From the NCBI GenBank assembly GCA_041688015.1, contig JBDNIY010000016.1, positions 1 to 64,000 on the forward strand: DNA of 64,000 nt, read 5' to 3'. The notes beneath the pieces are model-generated. The model was not told where the DNA came from and made no database searches. It saw only the letters and a program-made list of their open reading frames with translations. Positions 25,009-34,594 of this stretch are shown here, in pieces; position 1 is the stretch's first letter, and the number at the start of each line of letters is the position of its first letter. The stretch comes from Parvibaculum sp041688015. Its GTDB lineage: Bacteria; Pseudomonadota; Alphaproteobacteria; Parvibaculales; Parvibaculaceae. The position numbers were made by a program, and so were the translations under genes.

Positions 25009-28000
25009 TTAGTTCACCGCCACGCCCTTGGCACTGGCAGCGGCGGCCGCCTTGTTAGGCTCGGGCACAGTCGCTGAAATCGGATCATCCTTGAGCGAGG
25101 TTACGAACCGCTCGATCATGTTGATCGATGCCACCCGCCCCGCCAGCTGGCGAAACGCCACGCCCGTCGTTTCAATCGGATCACTGACCACGGCAAAGGC
25201 GCTGCCATCGACCGAGCTGGCCATACGGGTGCCAAACTTCGTCCGTAGTCGCGCAAGCCCCTTGTCGTTTCCACCCATCGAATAGGCAATCGCTGAGCGC
25301 ATCACGTTGAAGCGCACATCATCGGACAATGCCAGAGTGGTTGCATGGTCTGCACTCGCCGCCTCAGCAATGGCTTCTGTCGCCTGGCCAGCGGCGTCCC
25401 AATTTTGGCTTTCCCAATAAACTTCGGCGCGCAAATCCTCGGCTTTAGAGCCCTCAATCTCTGACAGCAGATCAAGCGCGAGTTCATAATGCTTGAGCGA
25501 GGCCAGCGCGCGCGCCTCAATCAACTGGCGTCTATCGCGAAGGTCTTGAGGCAACTGGTTCTGTATGGTCGAACGCAAGGTTTGCAAAGCCTCTTTGGGC
25601 TTGTTGTCGAGCAGATAGACACTCGCAAGCCGCGCCGCCACCTGCGCCTTGGCGACACTGCCATAAAGGCGCTGTTCGACCTGATATTTCAACAGCACTT
25701 CAGCCTGCGCCAGCAGATCAATCGACACCAACCGCTCGGCCAAATTGCGGATGAGCTCGTCGCCCCGCTGCCCGATGGGTGTCAAATCCTGAAATTCAAA
25801 ATAGACAGACAGCGCTTGCACGCCGGTCAGCTCCTTAGAGGCGGGGCCCATGAAATAGTCAGCAAATATCTCGGGCATCTTGGCACCGAGAACCTGCGCT
25901 TCATCGCTCAGCGGAAAATGACGCGTTGCCACACGCATGGCCTCAAGCGCATCAACAGCTTTGCCCGCCGCCAGATCTTTCTCTGACAACTTCACCAATA
26001 TCCGCAATTCCAAATCGTCACCGCGCCACATCATGCGCAAACGATTCAGTTCTGCGATCACCTTATCATTGCCAAGTTTGCCCATGTTATTGAGCAGCAA
26101 AGTCTTGCCCAACCGGGCCTGAACCATACCCTCACGATCATCGACCTCGATAGCACGGTCATAGAAATTCAAGGCTTCCTGCGGCTTTTTGAGCGCCTCA
26201 AGCAACTGCGCGCGCAGCACCAAAGAGCGGGCCTGCAGTCGGTTGTTTGCAAGCTTGGCAGGCAATTTGCCCAGATGATTATGGGCGGACGACACATCCT
26301 TCATCGCCAATGCCGCTTTCGTTGCGGCCAATTGCATGTCTTGCGAAATGGCCGGGTCAAGCTCACCGATCAAGGCACCTGCAAAGTCGAAATCCTTGTT
26401 GGCTTTGTCCATCTGACCAAGCTCAACCTCTGTCAATCCCCGCCATCCGGCCGCATAGCGGTCCAGATCAAGCGCGCTGACCGACAAATCGGCGACAGCC
26501 CGCGCATTCCTATGCGCCATCACCTCAGCCACACCGCGCAAGGCTTTAAAGCCCGGATCGTTGTCCAAGTGAAGGTCTGCCTTCGACGCCATCGCAAATT
26601 GTACCAAGGCTTCCGGCGCGAGCCCATAGCCAAGAAAAAAGCGACCATAATCGAGCCGTGTGGTGGCTTCATCAGCCGGCGCAGCCATCACGGCGCGCAC
26701 CATAAGGGCTTGTTTGGTTGGCAGAAAATCGCCCTTTCCGCGCCACGCCGCAAAATCCATCTCGGCCGGTGACGGGCCAGCTCCAACATAGTCCGACGGG
26801 GCCGCTCCCTCGCTATTATCGGCTGACAAGGCAAGGCCTTTTGGTCGCGAAATGATGATCGCGTCAGGCGCTGCCGCCACGTTAAGGTCATCTGCAAGCG
26901 GTGAAATGGCAAGGCCCTGCACGGTTTTCAGCGCCTGAAACTCAATAAAACTACGCGACCCTTGCATGGACTGAGACAATCCGCGTGCCGTCGCCAACAT
27001 CAATGTGTCATGCACCTGCGGATCAACAAACTTGATGATCTTGCGCGTGCCAACCATGTCAGCCGAAACATATCCCTCGCCAGACGCGCTCCAATTGCGC
27101 GTCAGCGCGATGGACCGACCCGTCCTAGCTAATGAGCGAGCCACAACAATATGCCATTGCGTGCCCGTCTCCTCAGCGCCGACAAGCATGTCAGGATCGG
27201 TCAGCGGAATAGCCAGCGCGCTCGCACCGTCCAGACTGACAACGACAGGCTCACCAAACCCTTTCAAGACCGACATGTCGAGAGCAGTCAGGTCGAACTT
27301 GGTATGCCGATCAAACACCACCCACAGCGTATTGGACCGCTGGAAGACCGCAGCACCAGTTGGGACGGCCCAGGGAAAGACAATCTCACTGCGATTATCG
27401 GTGTGCGAGCCGATCAGCTTGAGCAAGGTCGGCGTCTCGGCATCATCAGCAACCGGGGATACCGTCGGCGCTTCCGCCTCGGGCTTTACTGGCTGTTCGG
27501 CCACTTCAGTCGCTTCATCAGCGGTTGGCTCTGCAACCGGCATGATTGCCTTTGGCGCATGATCGACCGCCGCAGTCTTCTCTCCCTTCGGCCCTGCGTC
27601 AGGCTGTTGGGGCGGCAACGCCGTGGCTTCATGCTGATCGGCATCCGTTACGTCACGATGCGGCTTGATGTCGAGAACAATGCCGAGATCCTCACGGAAA
27701 TCAGAAACCACCACGCCACTGTCGAGCTTCATAAACACAGATAGACGACCATGACGCTCAAGAGCGCTGATCGACTTGAGAAACGGGGGCGGATTGACGC
27801 GAATTTGCGCCAGCGCCACTTTGGCGGTGCGATCAAATGTAATTGTCGCAGACCCGTCGTGTTGCATCAGTGAGTAAAGCACCGGCTGGTTCCAGTCGAA
27901 AACAAGCCGCGTAATTCCGTCATGGCGCGCCACACGCACACTGAGGTCAGGCACCGGCGCCGTCGGATCAATAATCCCGCTTGCCTTTGCCGCTTTGTCG

Positions 28001-28521
28001 GCAGCCGCAGCCTTAGCCGCCAAGTCAGCCTTGGCCTTCAGACGCGCCACCACATCGGCAGGCAAGGGTGGCGGCGGGCCGCTCCAATCAGCCGACAGTA
28101 AATCCAGATAGAGCGAATTTTCGGCCTGTTGAGCGTTCAGCCAGTAATCATATTTGAGCCCAATGCGCAGCGTTTTGCCGTCGCTGCCTTGTCGCGCAAG
28201 CGCAACCACGTCGGGCATCTGGCGCACGAACTCGTTTAAATCCAGGGCAAACGGCTTGTCGAATTTAACAACCAGCACCCCCGCCGTGATGGCCTCAGTG
28301 TGATGCGGCATATCGACGGGCCAATGGAGCACCATGCGCCCATAGCCGTTGAATTCCGTCAGCGTGGTAGCAACATTGGGCAGCGCATAGGCCGACGACG
28401 TAGCTGAGAGGGCCATGACTAGGGCGCAGAGCAAACCCATGCCCGCGCGCATGAAACGGCGCGACATACCAATTGCACGCCGCCCCTCATCCTGCCACCG
28501 AGCTTCAACCAATTTGCTCAC
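25009..28521 (-). CDS. Large exported AMIN-like/TPR protein of the flagellar cluster
   Basis: A 1170-residue protein I cannot name. A signal peptide is likely (basic MSRRFMRAGMGLLCALVMAL, cleavage near SSAYA, about residues 19-47). Three related beta-rich segments follow at about 57-145, 200-290 and 385-480. Each has a GxxRxVxxW-like strand and a later 'VxFD/VVFD' strand, like AMIN domains that bind envelope components. A linker rich in Ala, Pro and Glu lies at about 290-385. From about 620 to 1080 the protein is helical with TPR-like repeats (for example PQEALNFYDRAIEVDDREGM and PKEALQTLRSTIQNQLPQDL). It is downstream of fliL-fliM-DUF6468-motE in the same direction with a 152-nt gap, so a periplasmic motility role is inferred only. 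Confidence 0.75.
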   Translation of the reverse strand: MSKLVEARWQDEGRRAIGMSRRFMRAGMGLLCALVMALSATSSAYALPNVATTLTEFNGYGRMVLHWPVDMPHHTEAITAGVLVVKFDKPFALDLNEFVRQMPDVVALARQGSDGKTLRIGLKYDYWLNAQQAENSLYLDLLSADWSGPPPPLPADVVARLKAKADLAAKAAAADKAAKASGIIDPTAPVPDLSVRVARHDGITRLVFDWNQPVLYSLMQHDGSATITFDRTAKVALAQIRVNPPPFLKSISALERHGRLSVFMKLDSGVVVSDFREDLGIVLDIKPHRDVTDADQHEATALPPQQPDAGPKGEKTAAVDHAPKAIMPVAEPTADEATEVAEQPVKPEAEAPTVSPVADDAETPTLLKLIGSHTDNRSEIVFPWAVPTGAAVFQRSNTLWVVFDRHTKFDLTALDMSVLKGFGEPVVVSLDGASALAIPLTDPDMLVGAEETGTQWHIVVARSLARTGRSIALTRNWSASGEGYVSADMVGTRKIIKFVDPQVHDTLMLATARGLSQSMQGSRSFIEFQALKTVQGLAISPLADDLNVAAAPDAIIISRPKGLALSADNSEGAAPSDYVGAGPSPAEMDFAAWRGKGDFLPTKQALMVRAVMAAPADEATTRLDYGRFFLGYGLAPEALVQFAMASKADLHLDNDPGFKALRGVAEVMAHRNARAVADLSVSALDLDRYAAGWRGLTEVELGQMDKANKDFDFAGALIGELDPAISQDMQLAATKAALAMKDVSSAHNHLGKLPAKLANNRLQARSLVLRAQLLEALKKPQEALNFYDRAIEVDDREGMVQARLGKTLLLNNMGKLGNDKVIAELNRLRMMWRGDDLELRILVKLSEKDLAAGKAVDALEAMRVATRHFPLSDEAQVLGAKMPEIFADYFMGPASKELTGVQALSVYFEFQDLTPIGQRGDELIRNLAERLVSIDLLAQAEVLLKYQVEQRLYGSVAKAQVAARLASVYLLDNKPKEALQTLRSTIQNQLPQDLRDRRQLIEARALASLKHYELALDLLSEIEGSKAEDLRAEVYWESQNWDAAGQATEAIAEAASADHATTLALSDDVRFNVMRSAIAYSMGGNDKGLARLRTKFGTRMASSVDGSAFAVVSDPIETTGVAFRQLAGRVASINMIERFVTSLKDDPISATVPEPNKAAAAASAKGVAVN

Positions 28522-28673
28522 TCGCCTTCAATCCTTCGCCCGGCGCAATAGGCGCACAAAGCCGTTTCTCGCCCTATTACAGGCCGATCGCGCTGCAAGT
28601 TTAAGTTAACGGGGTTAAGAGAGGTCTAAGGTGCCCCCAAAGGCTCGCACATTTTAAGAGCCAAACTATTAGC

Positions 28674-29462
28674 TCAGCCAGCCTTGCCGAGCGGGACAAC
28701 TGAACCATTGTGTGCTGGCTGCCGGGTCACTTCAGCCTTCTGGGCAGGAATCTCAGGTAAACGGTCGCCTGTCGCCAGTTCAACGGTCAAATCTTGCGCT
28801 GCCACCGGGTCCATTACCGCCAACACAGCCGCCATCTTGCGTGGGCTCATGCGCTTTGCGACGTCAATCAGCACGCCCATGTCCAGACGCTCAAAAATAC
28901 GCGCCGCATCCTTCGGCTTCATCGTTTCGTACATCTGAACAACACCATTGAGACGGTCTTCAGTCGCCTTGTCATTAGTCGCGATCTGGCTGTTGATCTT
29001 TGCCTCAATAGCCTTTAATTCGGTGATCCGTGCCTCTACCCGTTTTTCAGCGGCGGCAAGAAGCTGTTCGCGCATGTCAAATTCCTGCGCGCGCTTATCA
29101 ATTTCCGTGCGGCGGGCCGACAGACTGCCAAGCACCGCGATTTCCGCCGGCGTCATGTGCGTTTGAGTGAGTTCTTGCGTCTGAGCAGCCAGCGCGGCCT
29201 TCGTCGCCTCAACACTCATCGGACGGTCTGCGCCGCCATGGGCTTTTTCTTCTGCCGGTTTTTTGCCATGTTCACCGGCTTTAGAAAGCTCGTCCGCCGC
29301 AGGTGTCTCGGGTTCCTTGGCCGGTTCTTCCTTTGCCTGCGCCTCAGCCAAACCAATGACTGCAACATCACCAAGCCCGCCAACCATATGCACGACCTTA
29401 AGGCCGAGCAGCATGGCAGCTACCAGCATAACAGTCGGCAAAAGACGAAGACGATCAAGCAT
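28674..29462 (-). CDS. motE: MotE-like flagellar protein (MgtE N-like domain)
   Basis: A 262-residue protein with an N-terminal membrane anchor or leader (about residues 5-25, LPTVMLVAAMLLGLKVVHMV) and a Glu/Ala-rich stretch. A long coiled coil follows (about 120-165, FDMREQLLAAAEKRVEARIT). The C-terminal MgtE N-like/FliG-like domain is MYETMKPKDAARIFERLDMG followed by VAKRMSPRKMAAVLAVMDPV. In Sinorhizobium MotE is a periplasmic chaperone of the motor protein MotC. The start is 25 nt past the DUF6468 gene. The symbol rests on domain layout and context. Confidence 0.78.
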   Translation of the reverse strand: MLDRLRLLPTVMLVAAMLLGLKVVHMVGGLGDVAVIGLAEAQAKEEPAKEPETPAADELSKAGEHGKKPAEEKAHGGADRPMSVEATKAALAAQTQELTQTHMTPAEIAVLGSLSARRTEIDKRAQEFDMREQLLAAAEKRVEARITELKAIEAKINSQIATNDKATEDRLNGVVQMYETMKPKDAARIFERLDMGVLIDVAKRMSPRKMAAVLAVMDPVAAQDLTVELATGDRLPEIPAQKAEVTRQPAHNGSVVPLGKAG

Positions 29463-29487
29463 TCTAGAACCCTTATTCAGACGACAT

Positions 29488-29949
29488 TCAGCGCGCGCGT
29501 TTCATTTGATCAAGCAATGAGCGAGCCTCACTGGACGCTTTAGCAGCTGGGCGCAACGTAACGAGACGCGTTTGGACAATGCGTGGTGCAGACGCAGGCT
29601 GCACTGAGGGAGAGGGCGCGGCCGGACGGCGCGTTTCGATGCCGCCAAGACGATTAGCAATGTCGTTTCCAGCCTGAACCATCAGCGACAACTCATCGGC
29701 CAAAGCCCCGCCGCGCTTAACCTGTTCGGTCAGCGCCACACCTGTCGCATCACCTGCTTGGCGCAAATGAGATATGGCGTTCATGGCCTGACTTGTCGCG
29801 CTCGATAGGTCGGTGATGAGGGCGCGCAATCCGTCTTGGCCGGACCTCATGGCACGCAAACGACGATCAATCGTTGCGCAATAGCCAATTGTCGCGATCA
29901 GAAGCACACACACAATCACCTCAAGCATCATATCCAAGGGCAAATTCAT
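29488..29949 (-). CDS. DUF6468 flagellar-cluster membrane protein
   Basis: A 153-residue protein with one N-terminal transmembrane helix (LDMMLEVIVCVLLIATIGYC, about residues 5-24). A conserved basic segment (RRLRAMRSGQDGLRALITDL) and a helical region (SSATSQAMNAISHLRQAGDA) follow, then a Pro/Ala-rich tail. This matches a family of unknown function found between fliM and motE in alphaproteobacterial flagellar clusters. Its start overlaps the fliM stop by 4 nt, so it is coupled to fliM. Confidence 0.75.
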   Translation of the reverse strand: MNLPLDMMLEVIVCVLLIATIGYCATIDRRLRAMRSGQDGLRALITDLSSATSQAMNAISHLRQAGDATGVALTEQVKRGGALADELSLMVQAGNDIANRLGGIETRRPAAPSPSVQPASAPRIVQTRLVTLRPAAKASSEARSLLDQMKRAR

Positions 29950-31064
29950 TTGCGCTCTCCATTTACATGGTCGTCTTTATTGGCCATACCCGCTTGGGCG
30001 TGCGGCTTAAGTCTGATGCCGTTTTCGATACGAACCGCCACATTGTTGCTCATGCGTCCCATGCGCCCCTGCGCCAACGCAATGCCACCGCAACGCATTT
30101 CAACCAGCGCGTTTGGCCCACTATTCAACATCAGCGTCTGACCAACCTTGAAATCCATCACCTCACGCAGTGTGATTTTCTGTTCGTCGAGAACTGCATC
30201 CAACGGCACTTTTGTGGACCACAATTCAGTCGCCAAATGGCTTTCCCAGATGGAATCGCGGCCGAATTTTTCACCCATGAACATCTGCAGCAAAAGCTCG
30301 CGAATGGGCTCCAACGTGGCATAAGGCAACAGCATTTCGATGCGACCGCCGCGATCTTCCATATCGATGCGCAGCTTGACCAGGATGGCTGCATTGGCCG
30401 GACGCGCAATGGCAGCAAAGCGGGGATTGGTCTCGATGCGATCCAGTTCAAGCGTGACGGGCGACAACGGTTCAAACGCAGCCTGCGCATCTTGCAGCAC
30501 GACTTCGATCATGCGCTGAACAAGATTGAGTTCAATCGTCGTGTAGGGACGGCCCTCGATACGCATGGCCGCCGTGCCGCGGCGTCCGCCCAGCAATACG
30601 TCAACAATTGAGTAAATGAGATTGGAGTCGACTGTAAACATGCCGTAATTGTCCCACTCCTTCGCGCGAAACACGGCGAGAACAGCAGGCAACGGAATGG
30701 AATTAAGGTAGTCGCCAAAACGGATCGACGAAATATTGTCAAGGCTCACTTCCACGTTGTCCGACGTGAAGTTGCGCAACGACGTGGTCATCAGGCGCAC
30801 CAACCGATCGAATACGATTTCGAGCATCGGCAAACGCTCATACGAAATGAGCGCCGAATTGATGATGGCACCAATACCCGTGCGCTCACCGGCCTGTTCT
30901 TCTTCAACCTCAAAGCCCAGCAGGTTGTCAATTTCATCCTGATTAAGCACACGTTCAGGCGAAGCGCGATAAGCACCTCCAGCAGCCGGGTCGCTTTGCT
31001 CGGTATCCATGGCGGCCATTGCAGCTGCCATTTCGTCCTGATCGATTGCTTCGGTTGTAGCCAT
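29946..31064 (-). CDS. fliM: Flagellar motor switch protein FliM
   Basis: A 372-residue C-ring protein. LNQDEIDNLLGFEVEEE near residues 40-56 is the usual N-terminal CheY-binding segment, here after an unusual acidic extension (about 38 residues, DQDEMAAAMAAMDTEQSDP). The middle CheC-like domain has LISYERLPMLEIVFDRLVRL and NYGMFTVDSNLIYSIVDVLL. The C-terminal SpoA domain includes KVPLDAVLDEQKITLREVMD. It is 61 nt after fliL and 4-nt coupled to DUF6468. Confidence 0.95.
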   Translation of the reverse strand: MATTEAIDQDEMAAAMAAMDTEQSDPAAGGAYRASPERVLNQDEIDNLLGFEVEEEQAGERTGIGAIINSALISYERLPMLEIVFDRLVRLMTTSLRNFTSDNVEVSLDNISSIRFGDYLNSIPLPAVLAVFRAKEWDNYGMFTVDSNLIYSIVDVLLGGRRGTAAMRIEGRPYTTIELNLVQRMIEVVLQDAQAAFEPLSPVTLELDRIETNPRFAAIARPANAAILVKLRIDMEDRGGRIEMLLPYATLEPIRELLLQMFMGEKFGRDSIWESHLATELWSTKVPLDAVLDEQKITLREVMDFKVGQTLMLNSGPNALVEMRCGGIALAQGRMGRMSNNVAVRIENGIRLKPHAQAGMANKDDHVNGERK

Positions 31065-31125
31065 GAAATGCGCCGTACTTTTCTAATGTTATCCGAACGG
31101 AACTAAAAACTAAATGCGAGAAGCC

Positions 31126-31626
31126 CTACTGAACGATCACTTCGCGGAAAAGAATGTCTGTCACCAGCGGCGGCTGTACCGCCAGATTAATGCGTCGCAA
31201 CAGTTCTTCTTTCACGCGCAGCATCCCCGCCGACCCTTGAATGTCCTCAGGGCGCAACTCGCGCAGGAAAATCTGAAACGCATCGAGAATGCGCGGCAAC
31301 TCAGCATCCAGACGCTTTCCCGCATCCGCATTGACGATTTGCAAGGTCACTTTCATTTTCAGAAAGTGCTGCGGGGCGTCCCCGCTCAAATTGACGAGAA
31401 AATCAGGTAGATCATAAAAGACCGGAGCAACAACGACGTGCTCTTCTTCATGAGCCTTGTCGCCACCGCCAAGCAAGCCGGACATATAGACGCCGACGCC
31501 CGCGCCGATCAGCACGATCAACGGCAATACAACATAGAGAACAAGAACCTTACCACTCAGCTTGCGCTTGACCGGCCCGTCTTCTCCGCCGTCTTCATCG
31601 GTTCCGTCGACGTCACTCGCTGACAT
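31126..31626 (-). CDS. fliL: Flagellar basal body-associated protein FliL
   Basis: A 166-residue membrane protein. An acidic N-terminus is followed by one transmembrane helix (VLVLYVVLPLIVLIGAGVGV, about residues 25-44) and a periplasmic stomatin-like domain (FYDLPDFLVNLSGDAPQHFL). It ends LVTDILFREVIVQ, the FliL C-terminus. ATG 31626 (MSASDVDGTDEDG) is chosen over the longer frame. FliL supports stator function. It is the first gene of the run fliL-fliM-DUF6468-motE. No CtrA or sigma54 site was found in front of it. Confidence 0.92.
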   Translation of the reverse strand: MSASDVDGTDEDGGEDGPVKRKLSGKVLVLYVVLPLIVLIGAGVGVYMSGLLGGGDKAHEEEHVVVAPVFYDLPDFLVNLSGDAPQHFLKMKVTLQIVNADAGKRLDAELPRILDAFQIFLRELRPEDIQGSAGMLRVKEELLRRINLAVQPPLVTDILFREVIVQ

Positions 31627-31795
31627 ATTAGGTGCCCACCTTGCCGCCGGTAGAAAGGCCAAGGGCCTCTGCCGGTTCATCTCACATACGCTTGCCCGTC
31701 AAAAGCATGGATCCATGACAAAATGGAGATGCCTGAAGCGCATTCGGATATTCGCTGATTTTAGTTAATGAAGAGTTGCCAGCGCCTGCACCAAG

Positions 31796-31810
31796 CGGCA
31801 ATTCCTGCCC
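31796..31810. promoter_or_regulatory. FlbD/ftr-like palindrome upstream of flgF
   Basis: CGGCAATTCCTGCCC fits the CGGYA-N5-TGCC(C/G) pattern shared by the other sigma54 promoters in this window. It lies 77 nt upstream of the promoter's -24 GG. Confidence 0.5.
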
Positions 31811-31856
31811 GGTAAAGCCTGCCATGATGGCATCCGCGTTCCCGCAAAAACATCAC

Positions 31857-31869
31857 TAACACGTTGATT
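31857..31869 (-). promoter_or_regulatory. IHF site upstream of flgF promoter
   Basis: On the minus strand AATCAACGTGTTA matches WATCAA-N4-TTR exactly. It ends 18 nt before the -24 GG, between the ftr-like site and the sigma54 promoter, where IHF would bend DNA so that an enhancer-bound activator can touch the polymerase. Confidence 0.7.
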
Positions 31870-31886
31870 TTACTTACCTCTGATCG

Positions 31887-31902
31887 TGGCACGGCCCCTG
31901 CA
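31887..31902 (+). promoter_or_regulatory. Sigma54 promoter of flgF-flgG-flgA-flgH
   Basis: TGGCACGGCCCCTGCA has the -24 GG, ten bases, and the -12 GC, and matches the TGGCAC-N5-TTGCA consensus with one base off (CTGCA). It is 58 nt upstream of the flgF start. Confidence 0.85.
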
Positions 31903-31960
31903 CTGTTGGGATCGGACGCAAAGCCGTTCACCCGATTGCTCAAACCACATTGGTTTCCAG

Positions 31961-32692
31961 ATGGACAATGCACTTCTCATAGGCCTGTCGCGCCAATCCG
32001 CCATGATGCGGGAAATGTCCACGATCGCGAACAATCTCGCGAACATGAACACGACGGCGTACAAGTCGCAGAGCATGCTGTTTGACGAATACCTGATGCC
32101 CGTCGCCAAGGAAGACAGCCCTGAAAAGTCCCTGTCATTCGTGCAGGACTATGGTCAGTTCCGCAATCTCTCCGACGGCGAACTGAAGCCTACTGGCAAC
32201 CCGCTTGATGTCGCCATTTCCGGCGAGGGCATGTTTCAGGTGCAAGCGCCACAGGGGACGGAATATACCCGCGACGGCCATTTTCAACTCGACGATCAGG
32301 GCCAGCTCGTCAACTCCCAGGGCATGCCGATCCTCACGACATCAGGCACAACCATCAGCTTTGCTAGCGACGAAGGTCAGATTTCGATTGCCAGCGACGG
32401 CACGGTCTCAACCGACCGTGGTCAACGCGGAAAGCTCAACTTGGTGACTTTCGCCAATCCCCAGGACATGAAGGCCACAGGTTACGGCCTCTATTCGACC
32501 ACCCAGACCGAAACCCCGGTGACCGATCCGCGCTTTGTTCAGGGTTCGCTGGAAGGCTCGAACGTCAATTCAATCGCCGAAATGACCAACATGATCGACG
32601 TGCAGCGCTCCTATATCAGCGCCGCCAAACTCGTACAAACAGCCGACGATATGCGTCGTCAAGCCATCTCCCAAATCGGCGGGGCGGTATAA
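31961..32692 (+). CDS. flgF: Flagellar basal-body rod protein FlgF
   Basis: A 243-residue proximal-rod protein. It starts MDNALLIGLSRQSAMMREMS, then IANNLANMNTTAYKSQSMLF (rod/hook N-terminal motif), and ends EMTNMIDVQRSYISAAKLVQ plus a helix. ATG 31961 is used because the open frame extends back across the sigma54 promoter. It is the first gene of flgF-flgG-flgA-flgH. Confidence 0.95.
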   Translation: MDNALLIGLSRQSAMMREMSTIANNLANMNTTAYKSQSMLFDEYLMPVAKEDSPEKSLSFVQDYGQFRNLSDGELKPTGNPLDVAISGEGMFQVQAPQGTEYTRDGHFQLDDQGQLVNSQGMPILTTSGTTISFASDEGQISIASDGTVSTDRGQRGKLNLVTFANPQDMKATGYGLYSTTQTETPVTDPRFVQGSLEGSNVNSIAEMTNMIDVQRSYISAAKLVQTADDMRRQAISQIGGAV

Positions 32693-32749
32693 GCCTCCCC
32701 CACCCACCTATTTGAAATTCGTTAGAGACACAGGCCAAGGAACAAATTA

Positions 32750-33535
32750 ATGCAGTCGCTTAGCATCGCCGCCACAGGCATGATGGCCCAACAGCTCAAT
32801 GTCGAGGTGATCTCCAACAACATCGCCAACATGAGCACTTCCGGCTTCAAGCGTCAGCGCGCCGAATTTCAGGATTTGCTCTATCAGAACCTGCGCCGCG
32901 TCGGCACCAACTCATCTGATAGCGGGACCATCGTTCCCTCCGGCGTCCAGATCGGCCTCGGCGTCAAGACGGGTTCGGTCTATCGCGTTATGACGCAGGG
33001 CGACATGAACAACACCGGCAACAAGCTCGATCTCGCCATCCAAGGCCGCGGTTATTTTCGCGTCCAGATGCCGAGCGGCACCGATGCCTATACCCGTGCG
33101 GGTAACTTTCAGTTGAGCCCGACCGGCCAGATCGTGAATTCAGACGGCTACACCGTTGCGCCTGGCATCACCATTCCGCCGGAAGCCACCGACATCACCA
33201 TCAGCAAGGATGGCCAAGTTCAGGCAACAATCCCTGGTCAGACCGCACCGCAGATTGTCGGCCAGCTTGAACTGACCAACTTCCAGAACGAAGCGGGCCT
33301 CGAAGCGCAGGGCGACAATCTCTTCATCGAGACAGCCGCCAGCGGGTCGCCATCGACCGCCGCACCAGCGTCCATTGGCTATGGCAGCCTTCAGCAGGGC
33401 TTCCTCGAAACCTCAAACGTCAACGCGGTCACCGAAATTTCCGACCTCATCACCGCCCAGCGCGCCTACGAGATGAACGCCAAGATCATCACCGCGTCGG
33501 ACGAAATGATGTCCGTCACATCGAACCTGAAGTAA
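32750..33535 (+). CDS. flgG: Flagellar distal rod protein FlgG
   Basis: A 261-residue distal rod protein, the usual FlgG length. QSLSIAATGMMAQQLNVEVI, NNIANMSTSGFKRQRAEFQD and QGRGYFRVQMPSGTDAYTRA are family segments. The C-terminal helix is EISDLITAQRAYEMNAKIIT. It lies 57 nt after flgF and 26 nt before flgA. Confidence 0.97.
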   Translation: MQSLSIAATGMMAQQLNVEVISNNIANMSTSGFKRQRAEFQDLLYQNLRRVGTNSSDSGTIVPSGVQIGLGVKTGSVYRVMTQGDMNNTGNKLDLAIQGRGYFRVQMPSGTDAYTRAGNFQLSPTGQIVNSDGYTVAPGITIPPEATDITISKDGQVQATIPGQTAPQIVGQLELTNFQNEAGLEAQGDNLFIETAASGSPSTAAPASIGYGSLQQGFLETSNVNAVTEISDLITAQRAYEMNAKIITASDEMMSVTSNLK

Positions 33536-33561
33536 CGCAGGCCTAGAAGGACCTTAAAAAC

Positions 33562-34542
33562 ATGCGCCTCCGTTCACTCTTCACAGCCCTCGTCTTTGCC
33601 CCGGCCTTCATGGTCGGTGCAATGACGGCTGCCAATGCCGCCGAGCTTCGTGCAACAACGGTCGTCAGCAACGACGTCGTGACATTGGCCGATCTGTTTG
33701 ACGACGCGGGCGATGCTGGCAACACAGTGGTCGCCTCTTCGCCCGCGCCTGGTGCCTCGCTTAATATTTCCGTGTCACGCATTTCGCTCGCCGCGCGGCG
33801 CAATGGCCTTGCCTGGCACAACACGACCGGCCTCAGCCACGTCACGGTGACACGCAGCGGCATCGCCGTTCCTGAAGCTCAGGTGTCCAACGCCATCGCC
33901 GTCGCCATCATCGCCAAAACCCCGTCGATCCTGTCAACAGCCACCATGCAAGTAGATTTCACTGGCGGCAATTCCGGTGTTCAGGTGGGCGACAGCGACA
34001 CGCCGAGCGTTAAGGTCGAACAGATTGCATTTAACCCCCACAATGGCTCGTTCGACGCCATCTTGCGCGCGCCAGCCGACAATCCCGCCGCGCCGCTCCA
34101 TCGCGTCTCAGGTCGCGCCTATCCGGTGACAGAGGTTCCCGTGCTCTCCCATAGCGTTGCTCCCGGTGACGTTGTGCGCGCTCAAGACATCCAGTGGGTT
34201 CGCCTGCCTTCCACACGCGTCGGCAATAACGTTGTGACCACGCAGGCCGGTATTGTCGGCATGTCGCCGCGCTATCCGGTGCGCAGCGGTGAGCCTGTGC
34301 GTATAAGCGACATGCAGCCGCCGGTCGTCATCGCCAAGGGTGCGATGGTGGACATGAACTATGTCTCCGGCTCGCTGATCCTGCTGGCACGCGGTCGTGC
34401 GCTGGAAAGCGGTGCCGTTGGCGACACCATCGACGTTCTCAATCCGCGTTCTAATCGCACTGTCCAAGGCGTCATCCAAAGCCCGAACTCGGTGCGGATT
34501 GAAGCCATGACGGCACCGCGCCTTGCCAATTTCAAATCCTGA
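33562..34542 (+). CDS. flgA: Flagellar P-ring assembly chaperone FlgA
   Basis: A 326-residue exported protein with a signal peptide (MRLRSLFTALVFAPAFMVGA, cleavage near ANA, residue about 27). The C-terminal half has the SAF/FlgA pattern: PVLSHSVAPGDVVRAQDIQW, GMSPRYPVRSGEPVRISDMQ, KGAMVDMNYVSGSLILLARG and ALESGAVGDTIDVLNPRSNR. FlgA helps FlgI form the P ring in the periplasm. The N-terminal half (about residues 28-180) is longer than in short enteric FlgA proteins. Confidence 0.93.
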   Translation: MRLRSLFTALVFAPAFMVGAMTAANAAELRATTVVSNDVVTLADLFDDAGDAGNTVVASSPAPGASLNISVSRISLAARRNGLAWHNTTGLSHVTVTRSGIAVPEAQVSNAIAVAIIAKTPSILSTATMQVDFTGGNSGVQVGDSDTPSVKVEQIAFNPHNGSFDAILRAPADNPAAPLHRVSGRAYPVTEVPVLSHSVAPGDVVRAQDIQWVRLPSTRVGNNVVTTQAGIVGMSPRYPVRSGEPVRISDMQPPVVIAKGAMVDMNYVSGSLILLARGRALESGAVGDTIDVLNPRSNRTVQGVIQSPNSVRIEAMTAPRLANFKS

Positions 34543-34594
34543 ACCCGATCGATCCATCATTCGTTTAATGCACTACACGTTCAAAGAGGCTGTC

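Noticed and set aside
28600..28625. CtrA box (TTAAGTTAACGGGGTTAA) upstream of the AMIN-like/TPR gene
   Set aside because: The TTAA spacings are 1, 4 and 9 nt, never 7.
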